Shown: piece by piece, positions 23,326 through 33,603 of the stretch | Layout: each line of letters starts with the position of its first letter | Numbering within the stretch: the stretch's first letter is position 1 | From: Euclidia mi | Lineage: Eukaryota > Arthropoda > Insecta > Lepidoptera > Erebidae | Direction: 5' to 3' | Assembly (NCBI GenBank): GCA_944739405.2 | Contig: OX123200.2 | Coordinates: 8,324,761-8,388,760, forward strand | DNA: 64,000 nucleotides | Translations under genes and position numbers: made by a program | The notes under the pieces: model-generated | The model's database searches: none | What the model was told of the DNA's origin: nothing | Seen by the model: the letters and a program-made list of their open reading frames with translations, nothing else

Positions 23326-23354
23326 ACACGCGCGATAGTAATTATCGCGCGTGT
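23326..23354. repeat. 12-bp-arm perfect palindrome, CpG-rich
   Basis: ACACGCGCGATA (23326-23337), loop GTAAT, TATCGCGCGTGT (23343-23354), in otherwise AT-rich sequence. Confidence 0.8.
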
Positions 23355-23904
23355 CCGAGTGCGTCATAAGTATGTTTTATTCAGTGTTTAAATAAAATAT
23401 AACACATTTGTTGTTTTATCGCTTTTGCTTGTTGAGATGGTATTTTGAATGAACTCAAACTATGTAATTATATGCATATGAAAATATGATCTAATTTCTA
23501 CAGACAAATTCACAAAGGAAGACTAGGGTATTAAATCTATATAATAATATCCTTAATGGTCTTAATCCCAAGGTACACTTGGGGTCTCTGTAATTGAATT
23601 GAAAATTAAATAGGACTTAGCCAAATCTAATATTCGTTTTCTTTTGGCGGTAATTTTAAAAGCTTTTGCAATTTGTACACTTATTTAATATTTATTTAAC
23701 TAGTGGATTTATATCGTGTAATTATTTGAAATATAGGTTAAAATTAAATAAAAGTGTTTCTGTTTGTGCCGAGATTTTGGTATACGTTACTGCAACCTGT
23801 GATGAATGTTGTCACCAAAGGGTGCGGGTTTCGACGATTTCACCTATTCTCACTTAATCACTAAGTTAATAAAGTAGAAGTCAGCAATTAGTAATGATAT
23901 TACT
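23355..23904. other. No gene seen
   Basis: AT-rich sequence with no recognised feature. Confidence 0.35.
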
Positions 23905-24280
23905 CAAATCGGTACTTCATTCAAAGTCAAAGTCAAAATCATTTATTCATCTAGGTCACAAGGTGACGCTTATGAACGTCAATTTTAAAATTAAATTACT
24001 TAATGCTTCTACATTTACATTTACTGCCTCGTTCGCAAAGCAATAGGTAGAACCACGAGAAAGAACGGGCAATAAAACTCGTGGCCACTCTTTTAAATCG
24101 CCAATATTATGGTACATATTTTTATTTTTGTAAGGAGCTGCAACCGTTACACATTGTACTAAATTACTTGTAAATAGTAATTAGTTACAGACATAATACT
24201 TAAAAGCAATTAATGCAGTTACTAAATTAAGTGCTTTAGTTAGTCTTCCAATGCGAATACCTATTGTGTAACAGGAGCAT
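23905..24280 (-). repeat. LINE-like 3' end with (TTTGAC)n tail
   Basis: Plus strand starts TCAAAGTCAAAGTCAAAATC and continues GTGACGCTTATGAACGTC, TTCGCAAAGCAA, GAGAAAGAACGGGCAATAAA. A parallel copy is at 29090-29430. The simple (TTTGAC)n on the minus strand looks like a retroposon tail. No reverse transcriptase coding is kept. Confidence 0.55.
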
Positions 24281-24646
24281 CCACTTACGTCTTATAATGT
24301 AGACAACTCGTGACTATGTTCAGAACTATGGTGGAAATGTATGTTACAGAAGTGACGGTATATGAATACACAAGATTACAAAAACGTTAGTTCACAGCCC
24401 ATGATCACGAGTTATCTTCATCTTACAGTACAGTAAATTTTAATAAAATTAGTGGAACAACAAATTAAACATTCATCTAACCAAACGTTGTAGAAGTTAC
24501 GAATTAATAGTGCATTTCACATGTTAATAAATTATGTTCAGTACTGATCATGATTCAGATGTAATTATTAATATTTTAGTTTTGTTTAATTAATAATTAG
24601 TACAATAGTTGATTGAATCAGGCGTTACTTGGCGGAACTCTATTGT

Positions 24647-24803
24647 AACCTAATGGAAGGAAAGAGGAACCCACCACGCACCCTCGGATTGAGCACCCCA
24701 ACTATTGCAATAGAAAAAGGTTGACAATACCGAACTCCTCTAAGGACAAAGGATAAGGGATAGATGGAATAATGCGGAAATGGGTTCCAGGAAAATACCT
24801 GAC
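24647..24803 (-). repeat. Left arm of a 150-bp inverted repeat pair
   Basis: Reverse complement matches 25565-25709 at roughly 85-90% by eye, sharing GGTATTGTCAACCTTTTTCT, GTGCGTGGTGGGTTCCTC and TTTCCTTCCATTAGGTT. The two arms are 761 bp apart. Confidence 0.75.
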
Positions 24804-25414
24804 GTGCATGTGAGCGATACGCCAGGGTTATGGTGTCCAGACTCCATAATAAAAACACTCACGTAATATTACTTGGTTTATTATCAGTTGATTTCTAGCA
24901 CAGAATTCGAATAAAATGTGACCTACAGTCCTTTTTATACACTAACCGTCATAACACTTAATGTTTAACAACTGCCACTACCTTTACAACATATAATTGA
25001 AATTACTTTACAAGTAATTACAAACTAATCAAAAATCGACATTAATATTGTAATGAATTTTGCACAACACCAAATGATTAATTTTACACGAATAACAAAT
25101 TTATTTAATTAACTAAGCTCTATCAACAGGATGCAAATATAAACGCATGTTATTTATTACCGTAAAAATAAGTGTCAGAATAATGTTATTTAATCCTAAT
25201 TGATTTTACTTTGAAAGTTTCTGGAGTTATCTTAATAACTAAGCGATAAATTAAATACTTTATAAAACAGTTAAGCAGCCAGTACAGTGTCTAATATTGT
25301 AAAGTAGTGAAGTTCTCAGTTCTGTGTTCACAAATAGTTATTTAAATATCAATCTTAAATATTATTAATATTTTCGTAACAATATAATCATTATATATTA
25401 ATTTGCACCCATAT
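24804..25414. other. AT-rich spacer between inverted repeat arms
   Basis: Very AT-rich, no coding or repeat recognised. Confidence 0.4.
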
Positions 25415-25562
25415 GCACTATCCCGCTCTATGCGCCGACTATTCTTAGACACGTGTTTCGCCTCTGCACGAGGCATCCTCAGGAGCGATGGGCAACGACT
25501 GAGCTTCAAGCTCAGTTATTGCTCATCGCGCCCAATAGTCGGCACATACAGCGGGATACTGC
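25415..25562. mobile_element. 148-bp cloverleaf-like inverted-end element
   Basis: Ends 25415-25443 and 25534-25562 are inverted copies (26 of 29 matching; GCACTATCCCGCTCTATGCG type). Inside are two more stems: GCCTC/GAGGC (25460-25474) and ACTGAGCTT/AAGCTCAGT (25498-25516), the latter nested within GCGATG/CATCGC. The sequence could fold into a three-arm structure. No coding. Confidence 0.6.
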
Positions 25563-25564
25563 AA

Positions 25565-25709
25565 GTCAGGTATCTTCCTGGAACCCATACTATTCCTATA
25601 TCCCTTATCCTTTTAGAGGAGTTCGGTATTGTCAACCTTTTTCTACTGCAATAGTTAGGGTGGTCAATCCGAGGGTGCGTGGTGGGTTCCTCTTTCCTTC
25701 CATTAGGTT
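25565..25709 (+). repeat. Right arm of the inverted repeat pair
   Basis: Counterpart of 24647-24803, starting directly after the cloverleaf-like element. The open frame that crosses it encodes no recognised domain. Confidence 0.75.
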
Positions 25710-26397
25710 AAATTGTACAACTTCATGTCTAATTGAAAAACAATTGACAGCTTGCGGACCGAGACATGAAGTCTCTTTTCTGAATTCAGGCCTAGCCAAG
25801 GACAGCTTTTTGATAGAGTGGCTGCCTTTTATACTCAAGAACCAAGCATATTTCTGTCGGTCAATCTAGTGTCAAGTTATTTGAGAATACCGCTAGTTTC
25901 CTAAAACGACTATCAAAGATTGATTTCTATCAAGTAAAGTAAGAAATTCTTCACTCAACCCCACTACATCCCTAATATTATTGAACCTTCATAAGTCCAC
26001 AGCAACGCAAACGTACATTAGAGGAAATCCTTCGAACCTTATAAGATTATATCAGAAAACTTATATCATGGGCAATTTAGAGTACCGTGGTTATTCATTT
26101 AAAGCCTTTTGAAGGCCTAACAGGGGTTGTCCCTAGAGGATGGCCCATGCTATTAAACACCGTCACTTGCGGACCCTACCTATCATAGTGGACACTTTTT
26201 GGCCACTGGGAGTATATGATTCATATTATTTCACTGGTATTATTTGAATTTTTATCTAGGATTTGGTTGCTTTAATATGTTGAGTACAAAAATGTGAATA
26301 TAAAAATATGTATATCGTTTATTTATTAGCTTGTTGACCTTTGTGAATGAAAATAGTAAGAGAGATATGTGTATATGTAGGCTTATACAGTATATCA
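25710..26397. other. No gene seen; decayed repeat tail near 25866-25930
   Basis: 25866-25930 (CTAGTGTCAAGTTATTTGAG, GACTATCAAAGATTGATT) resembles 17743-17805, so part of the 17590-type repeat extends here. The rest is AT-rich without signal. Confidence 0.35.
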
Positions 26398-26502
26398 AAA
26401 AGCTAATATTCTGTCAAATCTGGTTTGCCTAGTTAGTAGTCGGACCCTGGGCACTAACGCGAAATCTCTTGGATGCACTTGGGGTCATAATGATGATGAT
26501 GA
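26398..26502 (+). repeat. Interspersed repeat copy with (GATGAT)n tail
   Basis: AAGCTAATATTCTGTCAAAT, GTCGGACCCTGGGCACTAA and a final ATGATGATGATGAT. Same family as 17590, 48130, 50425 and 55396. Confidence 0.55.
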
Positions 26503-27074
26503 TACGATATTAAAAAAGAAATAAAACCCTTATATAATCTTACTAGGTTCATTTCGCGGCTTGACCAGGGTAGTACTTACTACCTTTTCGCAGAATATCG
26601 ATGTGAAGTAATAATATCGATACGGCTGTGATTCGGTTGGTGGTTGTGAGTGTTGGACTAAAAACTAAGTGTTCTCGCACTGCGACAGATAGCATATTGT
26701 GTAATCTACATGCCCATTGGCATTGCCTAAGACCATAAATTGGCCTGAATCTCTGCTTATCCATTCAGAGTCATTCACTCATATTTATACCTGGACATAA
26801 ATCCATACAAAATATTAACAACTGGTTGTCACTTGTCAAGTTTATTTGCCACATAATACGGTATTATTTATAACTGAGGCTGTATTTACTGACACGTACC
26901 GAGGTTTGACATGGAGGGAGCTCGTAAAAACTGCGGTTAAGTGCCCCTACTTACGGGGATTAGTGGCTATTAAGGTTACGGTCGAATATGTGTGTTTATT
27001 TCATTAAGTACCTTGAATAATAATATTATGTGTGTGATGAAATTGAATAAAATGATCACAGAATATTAATCTAA
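26503..27074. other. No gene seen
   Basis: No feature recognised. Confidence 0.35.
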
Positions 27075-27250
27075 TACCTCTGATCTTCGTCCGCTGAGTA
27101 AGAGTGCCAAAGTCCCAATCTTCTATTCTTTTCTCCCTCATCCTGCCCTGCTTTCTATTGCTTTTCCTATATACGTCGGCAATACTTTTGTGACTCCTCT
27201 GGTGTTGTTGGTAACCACGTCCGGCGCTAATCGCACATTCCAACAGACAC
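27075..27250 (+). repeat. Interspersed repeat with CTTTTGTGACTCCTCTGGTG core
   Basis: GAGTAAGAGTGCC, TTCTCCCTCATCC and TTGTGACTCCTCTGGTGTTG match the order in the copy at 47860-48050. A third copy is on the minus strand at 32703-32830. This is a common lepidopteran short repeat, here decayed at the right end. Confidence 0.6.
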
Positions 27251-27769
27251 ACCGCCGTGTTCACAGGGTGTCTGTTCACAAAGAAAAATACAATTCTTCT
27301 ATGTCAAATGAGGAGGCGTTTGTGTTTAATTTCGTGTTCTTTTTTTGTATTTTAGTGTGACCGATCTTTTCTTTTCTGTTGTAATTTATCAAAGTACAAA
27401 TTTAAGGTCAAAAATAAAGCTTCTGCAAAGACCAAGGTCAAATGTAAAGGTCAAGGACGTTAGGCGCGAGCAGCCACAAAATATTATTTTATCAATGCGA
27501 TAAATAGGGCGATACATTTTGTAACTATCTTGATAATATTAATTTCAATTTTATCAATCGCCCTTGCCCTTCTTTCAAGGTCAGTAAAGTGTACTGTTAT
27601 CATGGTTTAAGTTTACAAGCAGCTTATTGTTACATTTGTTTCATTGCACAAGTTTGATACATGAAATAGAAAATGTCACTTTCATTTCCCATTTCATTCC
27701 GTGCGTGTCTTAAGCAACGATTAAAAAAAATATTACATTTAAGAAGAGACGGCAAATTCCACATCAAAC
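27251..27769. other. No gene seen
   Basis: Several AAGGTCAAA words near 27407-27460 are the only notable pattern; they are nuclear-receptor half-site-like but may be chance. Confidence 0.3.
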
Positions 27770-27890
27770 CCAATATCAATACTAACCTGTCTGACCAAAG
27801 TGATATAGTAAACGCTACGGTGACGCAAATTGGAAAGGTCCAGCAGTGGACTGCAAAAGGCTGTATGACGATAATGTCACATTTTTCTTC
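27770..27890 (+). repeat. RTE-type LINE 3' end fragment
   Basis: ACCTGTCTGACCAAAGTGAT and GTCCAGCAGTGGACTGCAAA followed by GCTGTATGACGATAATG, the lepidopteran RTE end order. A parallel, differently decayed copy is at 34545-34685. Confidence 0.5.
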
Positions 27891-28235
27891 TCATCAAAGT
27901 TAATACAGTATTAAACACACATCCTAAAGCCAAACAAAACAAAGGAACATTATACAAGAATAAAAAAATGTCAAATGAACAACGAGTGACGTAGCACGAC
28001 GTTCTACAAGCCTCTACGACGTAGGCCCGCTACGGAGGCACGCCTACGTCATCGGCTTCATTCACACGATAATGTCACTTAGCTTGACATCAACTTTATT
28101 TATACAGTGACACTTTTCTTTTCTTTTTCTCGTTCGAAAGGGTTAGGGTGGATGTTTTATTTTATTTTATAAAGGGATAAAGGTAGAATAATATACCTTC
28201 ATTAACTTGAATACAGTTTTATTTATCAGACAAAT

Positions 28236-28309
28236 AATATAAATGAAAATATTAGGTTACCATATTGGTACTAATACCAATATGGTAACCTAATATTTTC
28301 ATTTATATT
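28236..28309. repeat. Perfect palindrome, 35-bp arms, 4-nt loop
   Basis: 28236-28270 and 28275-28309 are exact inverted copies around CTAA. Arms contain ATTAGGTTACCATATTGGTA. Either a tiny fold-back transposon or a recent inverted duplication; transcribed, it would form a 74-nt hairpin. Confidence 0.9.
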
Positions 28310-28396
28310 CTTTTGACTCTCTTCATAAACGTAAAAATAAACTAATAACGATTTCTCTTATACAAAACGAGTCTGTATGAATACTTTTTTGCTGAC

Positions 28397-28519
28397 GGTT
28401 CCGTGGTGCAGTGGATAGCGTATGCGTCTGCAGATCGGGTGGTCCCGGGTTCGTTTCCTGGGCCTGGGAAGTGTTACTTGGTTTTCGAAATGCTTAGTAA
28501 CTGCACAGAATCTAGCAAT
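28397..28519 (+). repeat. 3'-truncated tRNA-derived SINE
   Basis: tRNA-like head GGTTCCGTGGTGCAGTGGAT with B box GGTTCGTTTCC (28448-28458), then AAGTGTTACTTGG and TAGTAACTGCACAGAATCTAG. It stops at 28519, where a TCAAAGTCAAAATACTTT sequence begins; that is the tail word of the LINE-like repeat at 23905, so a second insertion or deletion has cut the SINE. Confidence 0.75.
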
Positions 28520-29089
28520 GTCAAAGTCAAAATACTTTATTCATTCGTTATTTCTGACATTTTAAATATATGACATTTTATTGTTTAAATTTTTATTATT
28601 TTTACTTATTGTTTGCAACATGTATTTTACTGTGTATTAGCATGTAAAGTTGTGAGTACGATGTGGGCATTATTAAACATATAAACAAATAGTTGTGGCA
28701 ACCTGTCTGATGGCTTAGGCTGACATGCTTATGCATACACCTTCTGATGGCGTGGAGGCATAGTGATACAGATCGTGCTGGCTCCCTCAATTAAGGTTGA
28801 GCCGTACGATTGCTGTTGAATGCGGGCCATCAGTGGGCCGAGTCAGTCAAAAGCGTCAGATAATTTCCTGCATTGTACTTGCATACTAAACCCTTTTTTG
28901 TCTGGACTTTAAAAGATGAAGAATAGGCTAAAGAAATTGAAGTGACAAAAAAAAACAATGACTCTGAGTTTGTTTCGGCCTTTCTTCTCAAGAAGTCATT
29001 TAGCTAGGAAAAGCCGGCTTCATCTAGAATAGGGTTTTGACATGTATAAGTGTTGCAAACAACCAAAATGCAGAAATAAATATGTCTTT
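28520..29089. other. Repeat-derived and unassigned sequence
   Basis: Begins with a (TTTGAC)n-type tail on the minus strand (28520-28550), possibly another LINE 3' end. The remainder has no recognised feature. Confidence 0.35.
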
Positions 29090-29430
29090 ATGTCTTTCAT
29101 TTGGGTCACAATGTGACGCTTATGAACGTCAAAATAATAAATTTATAAAATAATTACTTAATTACTCTACATTTACATTTACTGCCACGTTCGCAAAGCA
29201 AGGGTGTAGAACCATGAGAAAGAACGAGCAATAAAACTCACGGTCACTCTCTTTCATCGCCAGGTTTTGCATAATACACATAATTTACATTTTGTAAGGT
29301 GCTGCAACTGTTACACCTTCTATATCACTTTTATATATTTACTGTACATAATAATGCTCAAGCATAATTCTTAATTTTAATTTTGATGTTCATTTAGTTA
29401 GCCTCCTCAGAATAGACATGGTGAAACAGG
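29090..29430 (-). repeat. LINE-like 3' end, second copy
   Basis: Parallel to 23905-24280: GTGACGCTTATGAACGTC, TTTACATTTACTGCC, TTCGCAAAGCAAGGGTGTAG, GAGAAAGAACGAGCAATAAA and GCTGCAACTGTTACACC occur in the same order. Confidence 0.6.
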
Positions 29431-29440
29431 AGAATGCAGT

Positions 29441-29561
29441 GCAATGTGTCGGGACACGGCAAAGGGCTCGTCCCCTTTTACATGGAACATAAAATTCATA
29501 ACATGAAAATATTACACCTCTGCCTTCCCCTTCGGGAATACAGGCGTGAGTCTATAAAAAA
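29441..29561 (+). repeat. 5'-truncated tRNA-derived SINE
   Basis: Body word GGGCTCGTCCCCTTTTACATG and tail CCTCTGCCTTCCCCTTCGGG, ATACAGGCGTGAGTCTATAA. Head missing. Confidence 0.75.
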
Positions 29562-31290
29562 GGTGATTTATACGGGGTGAGCAAAGTCGTACGCAACAAC
29601 TAGTTATATTACTATCCAATTATTTCAAGTGGTACCCATTGGCGCAATACATTAACACGTCTAAACGAATTAGCCTGCAATATTTATGTGAATGTTTTTA
29701 ATCAAAATTAATGGGGGCGTTGACTCTTTAATTTAATTGTAATCTAATCAATTAACCTATGACCTTCAGTGCACTTCATGTGGGCAGTATACTAGGCATG
29801 TCTCTGTATGAGTGGTCAGTTAACGCGACAAGACATGTAACAGCACTATTTTAGTCTTTTAAGATGCGTAATGTCAATTCACGTATTTGCTCCGCAAAAT
29901 ATAGTATGTATTTTCGACTATCTTGTACATACATAGATGTATATAATGTGCAGCGATAGCCTTGTAGAGAACTCACTAGCTACTACGCAAAAGCTCTTAA
30001 GTTGATTACCACGACGCGCAGCACTGACATTTCGAAGCTAAGTGCGTATTGCTTTGTTAATTACCACTTGCTAGACAGAGGAGGAGAACATCTCTCTAAG
30101 GTATTCTCGAAAGGCATTGGATGCGAAGCCGCACTACACGAGCGTGGTGGACTATTATCAAACCATACCATAGAGGGTCATAGACATTATTTAATTTGGA
30201 CTGATATGATTTATTATGAAAAGTATAGCTTTACAGTTTTTGTCAATATTTATTGTTAGACTTTTACTAAAAATGTTTAAGTTATTTAAATCATATAAAA
30301 ACGTCATGGTCTCGTCCTATTGGCATAAATATCTGAATTGGCCTTTAACTGCAGTCAATACTTTATGTGCCTATTATTGTCACTATTTCAAACATACGTA
30401 AACTGCGTATTTTGCGAGCAGCAACCGTTTAGAGCTCAATTTATTTGACGTAATGTATACACGATGTCTTCATTGGTTATTTCACAGCTAGCTGCACTAG
30501 CAAATAGAACGTATCGTTGTACGCATCTATGTAAATGCCATCGGCGATATTGTGTAGATAGTTTGGAATTTGCTTTTGTAACGACTCTGAAACGATGAGA
30601 AAGTCAGATCGATGCACTTTTTCTAAATGTGGTAAGCAGGAGAACGATACAATCAGTATTTTTTAAGAACCAAGAAAACGTTAGGACTATGATATTCACA
30701 ACGATAGATCTATGGAAAAGATGAGCAGACCTCTGTCCCACGCTGGGACAGGATGAATAAAAAAGTTAATACTTATTAAACTAACCTAACTGCCTGGTTA
30801 GAAAAATGCTTGTTTTAAATGACTTTACTACCATACCAGTGATAGAAGCCACGTGATAGGAACAACCTGGTATCCTGGCGTACATCTTATTACATAATTC
30901 AGTATTCCTGTTTGAGCATTGCTTTCTCACTATACAAGGCCTTCAGGCGAGCACCAATTATGCTTGCATGCAGCAACTAGTATTTTTCTGTGTGTACATA
31001 GTTCTCTCCTAAACTTTAAGTCGACACAAAGCCTGTAATCCGCCAAGTACTTCCATCGCTCAACCACATACGGAGTCACTTGCAATTTGTTACCCCACTG
31101 TAAACATACGTGGTTATTTACAAAACAACTTGGAAAAACGCCTGGGATAAATCTCTTCAATATTTCATCTCGAATTTCCACCATGCCGGTTAATGGGCCA
31201 CCATTTTTCATTCGGAAAAGGTACACAATCCCCGAGTGACAACGAAATACTCACAGAGGTAATTGATGTTACTTTTTTCTACGTAAGTGG
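29562..31290. other. No gene assigned; one 98-codon minus-strand frame
   Basis: The minus-strand frame 31226-30930 (starts GTG; no ATG near its beginning) has a balanced composition with six Cys and three Trp, but no domain I know. A TGA lies in frame just upstream. It could be an exon, a decayed transposon or chance. Confidence 0.25.
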
Positions 31291-31294
31291 TACA

Positions 31295-31420
31295 GTGGTT
31301 TGATTGCACATATGGTGTAGGTACTGGTTAAACGATTGCTTCGTCGTTTAAAACTGCGCCAGATGTTGTGTGTTCGACCTCCATAAGACACTTTGTAGCT
31401 GACAGCGGCTAACAAAGTAC
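31295..31420 (+). repeat. Decayed tRNA-like SINE head
   Basis: GTGGTACAGTGGTTTGATTG and GTGTGTTCGACCTCC resemble A- and B-box arms, with an extra CGATTGCTTCGTCG hairpin between them. Weak. Confidence 0.3.
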
Positions 31421-31599
31421 TTAACATTGAAGTGGCCCATGTCCTTCAGTGAACTACGTTGTACTGATGTTGACGATTATTGAGACTAATAATACTGGGA
31501 GAGTTACTTTAGCGATGCGAATCGAAAATAGAGGTTTTGTTTTTCAAGCAGAAAACGCTGTAAACCCATATTTAAAACACTTAAAATCTTACCTGTACC

Positions 31600-32036
31600 G
31601 TGCCTTTATATAATGGAGATAGGCCTACTCACAAAAAGAAATACGGAACTCTTTATAAAATTCGACGAATCGTCCAGACATAAACATAAATTTAAATTAC
31701 CTCAAATAAATTTAGAACTGTTCAGAAGAAACGCATACTGCATGGCAATTAAATTATATAACCATCTCCCCCAATCTATAAGAGAACTACCCATAAGAGT
31801 GTTTAAAAGGAAATTGTTTGAATTATTACTTTGTAAAACATACTAAAGCATTAAGGAATATTTTGAAGACAGATTCATTATTGTAAAACTGTATATCTAA
31901 GATTGTATTAATTTTCTTTTGTAATGCCATTATGATATTTCTTTTGTACCATTTGCACGTCCCATTGAACAGAATATTAATAAAATTATGTCAATTAAAT
32001 TAAATTAAATTAAATTAATAATTAATTGACATAATT
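31600..32036 (+). mobile_element. 5'-truncated LINE, C-terminal ORF2 end and AT tail
   Basis: A short protein-coding end (31613-31846) is followed by about 150 bp of 3' UTR and then an AATTA/TTAAA simple repeat (31991-32020). This is the usual form of a 5'-truncated non-LTR insertion. The tail is framed by AATTATGTCAATT (31984-31996) and its inverse (32024-32036). Confidence 0.6.
31613..31846 (+). pseudogene. C-terminal fragment of a LINE ORF2
   Basis: 77 codons open to TAA. Residues FRRNAYCMAIKLYNHLPQSI and the end RVFKRKLFELLL match the common C-terminus of CR1/Jockey-type reverse transcriptase proteins (G-x-KLYN-x-LP...FKxxLKxxL). The enzyme domains themselves are gone, and the ATG shown is simply the first in the fragment. 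The family call is by likeness of this short tail and could be another non-LTR clade. Confidence 0.6.
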
Positions 32037-32702
32037 AAATAGTATGTAAATTATGACATCGGTAACACCATATTCAAGCAAATAAATAATTTAATTTCAT
32101 TTTATTTCAATTTTGCTCCTTGATTTCAATGTTCTGCCATATTTTATTTGTCTTTGTGTCAAATACAATTCACTTTCATGCCAAAATGTGATCACGCAGG
32201 TTGCTTCTCATTATAGAGGTCTTATACCAATATTTATTGTTCCTAATCTCGATTATCAGCCTCAAATATTTGCACGACTTTAGTACAGACCACAGACGTA
32301 TAAGAGAAGGTACAGACACATTGATCAGAACGTCATACTTGAAAGGAGAAACTCGATTTAAAGGGACCGCGTAAACACCTCTTGTCGCTAACAAATAATT
32401 TTCTAGCAGAGCGAAACAGCATTCCTTGAAAAGAAAGAGAATAAAATATAAACTTTCAATAAAACTACACTACAGTTCAGCTTATTGAAACATGACAATG
32501 TTCTCTCATTGTATTCCCGTATCACCGCAGACTATGCACTATTTACTTGCACTATTATTGAACATGCAAGTGCAGAAAGTTCAATATTGACGCTAAAGCT
32601 TTTTGACCAGCGTCGTCTGATATCTAAACTGTCTCTAGAATGCAAGAGAAAATATTTTCAGAGCTAACTGAACGGGCTTTAAAAGCCAAAATAGCGTTTA
32701 GC

Positions 32703-32830
32703 TTTCTTTTTTTTATAGTAATAGGCGGCCAAACGAGCAGACGGATCGCCTGATGGTAAGCAATTACCGCCGCCCATGGACACAAGCAACACCACAGGAG
32801 TCACAAGTGCGTTGCCGCCCCTTGGGATTG
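32703..32830 (-). repeat. Interspersed repeat (GGGCGGCAACGCACTTGTGA type)
   Basis: Minus strand: AAGGGGCGGCAACGCACTTG, GTGTCCATGGGCGGCGG, TTACCATCAGGCGATCC, GCTCGTTTGGCCGCCTATTA then an A-run. Nearly the same as the plus-strand copy at 47925-48050. Confidence 0.8.
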
Positions 32831-33059
32831 GGAAAACTGTTTGCATTTCAGTTGTATACATGTATGTGTTTGCGATATAAATATAGCCTAAACTAGGTAC
32901 TGCGTAGCGGTTCATTCACGTCACTCTAGAACGTGCCATAGTCATCAAAATCGCTGCTGCTGCTGCCCGCAGCTGCTGATTGTGTTGTGTGATTTGAACG
33001 GACTATAATGCATTTTACTTTTCTTCATTTTTTTAAGACAATTTACCGCGGAAATAGCG

Positions 33060-33215
33060 GTAAATCCTGCCTCCCAGAACACTTTCAAACATTTTAATCA
33101 AAGTACACCCAGACTTTAGCAATCTGAATTCCATCGTCATATGAGAATCAAACCAACATAAAATGACGCAGGTCTAATGGTGAGGTGACCGCTTCAACCA
33201 CTGCGCCATACATGC
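33060..33215 (-). repeat. tRNA-derived SINE, third family
   Basis: Minus strand: ATGGCGCAGTGGTTGAAGCG, GTCACCTCACCATTAGACC, GGTTTGATTCTC (decayed B box) and GTCTGGGTGTACTTTG. Same family as 20690 and 36880. Confidence 0.65.
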
Positions 33216-33603
33216 AGCCAATTTTCCTCGTACGTTGTCAACAAATACGTGTGAACAATATCCGGATTCCTTCGTCTATAATTTCCGATACCAAACAATT
33301 TATTACGGGGCAAGCATATGTAGTTGTTCTGCAGCAAATTTTCCTCATTCTCCGAATTTCATTACAGATTTCCAATTTATTACAGAACATATAGGTATAA
33401 TAAAAAAAGTTCATCGTCGTAGATTTGTTTTGACTTTCAACGTTTCGTGCTTAAGGCAATGGAGCGTCAACTTCCAATCAGGCAATAGTTTATACAGAGA
33501 AACTAATGGCCGTTTTCACCAACAGCCCCTAATCAGAAACTTAACTAAGAACGCCTTAGCCTATAGGATTTTTAGTATTACCATCCCTATTAATCCCCAC
33601 AGT

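Noticed and set aside
25453..25869. 138-codon open frame
   Set aside because: Crosses the cloverleaf element and the inverted repeat arm; its protein is repeat-derived and non-ATG started.
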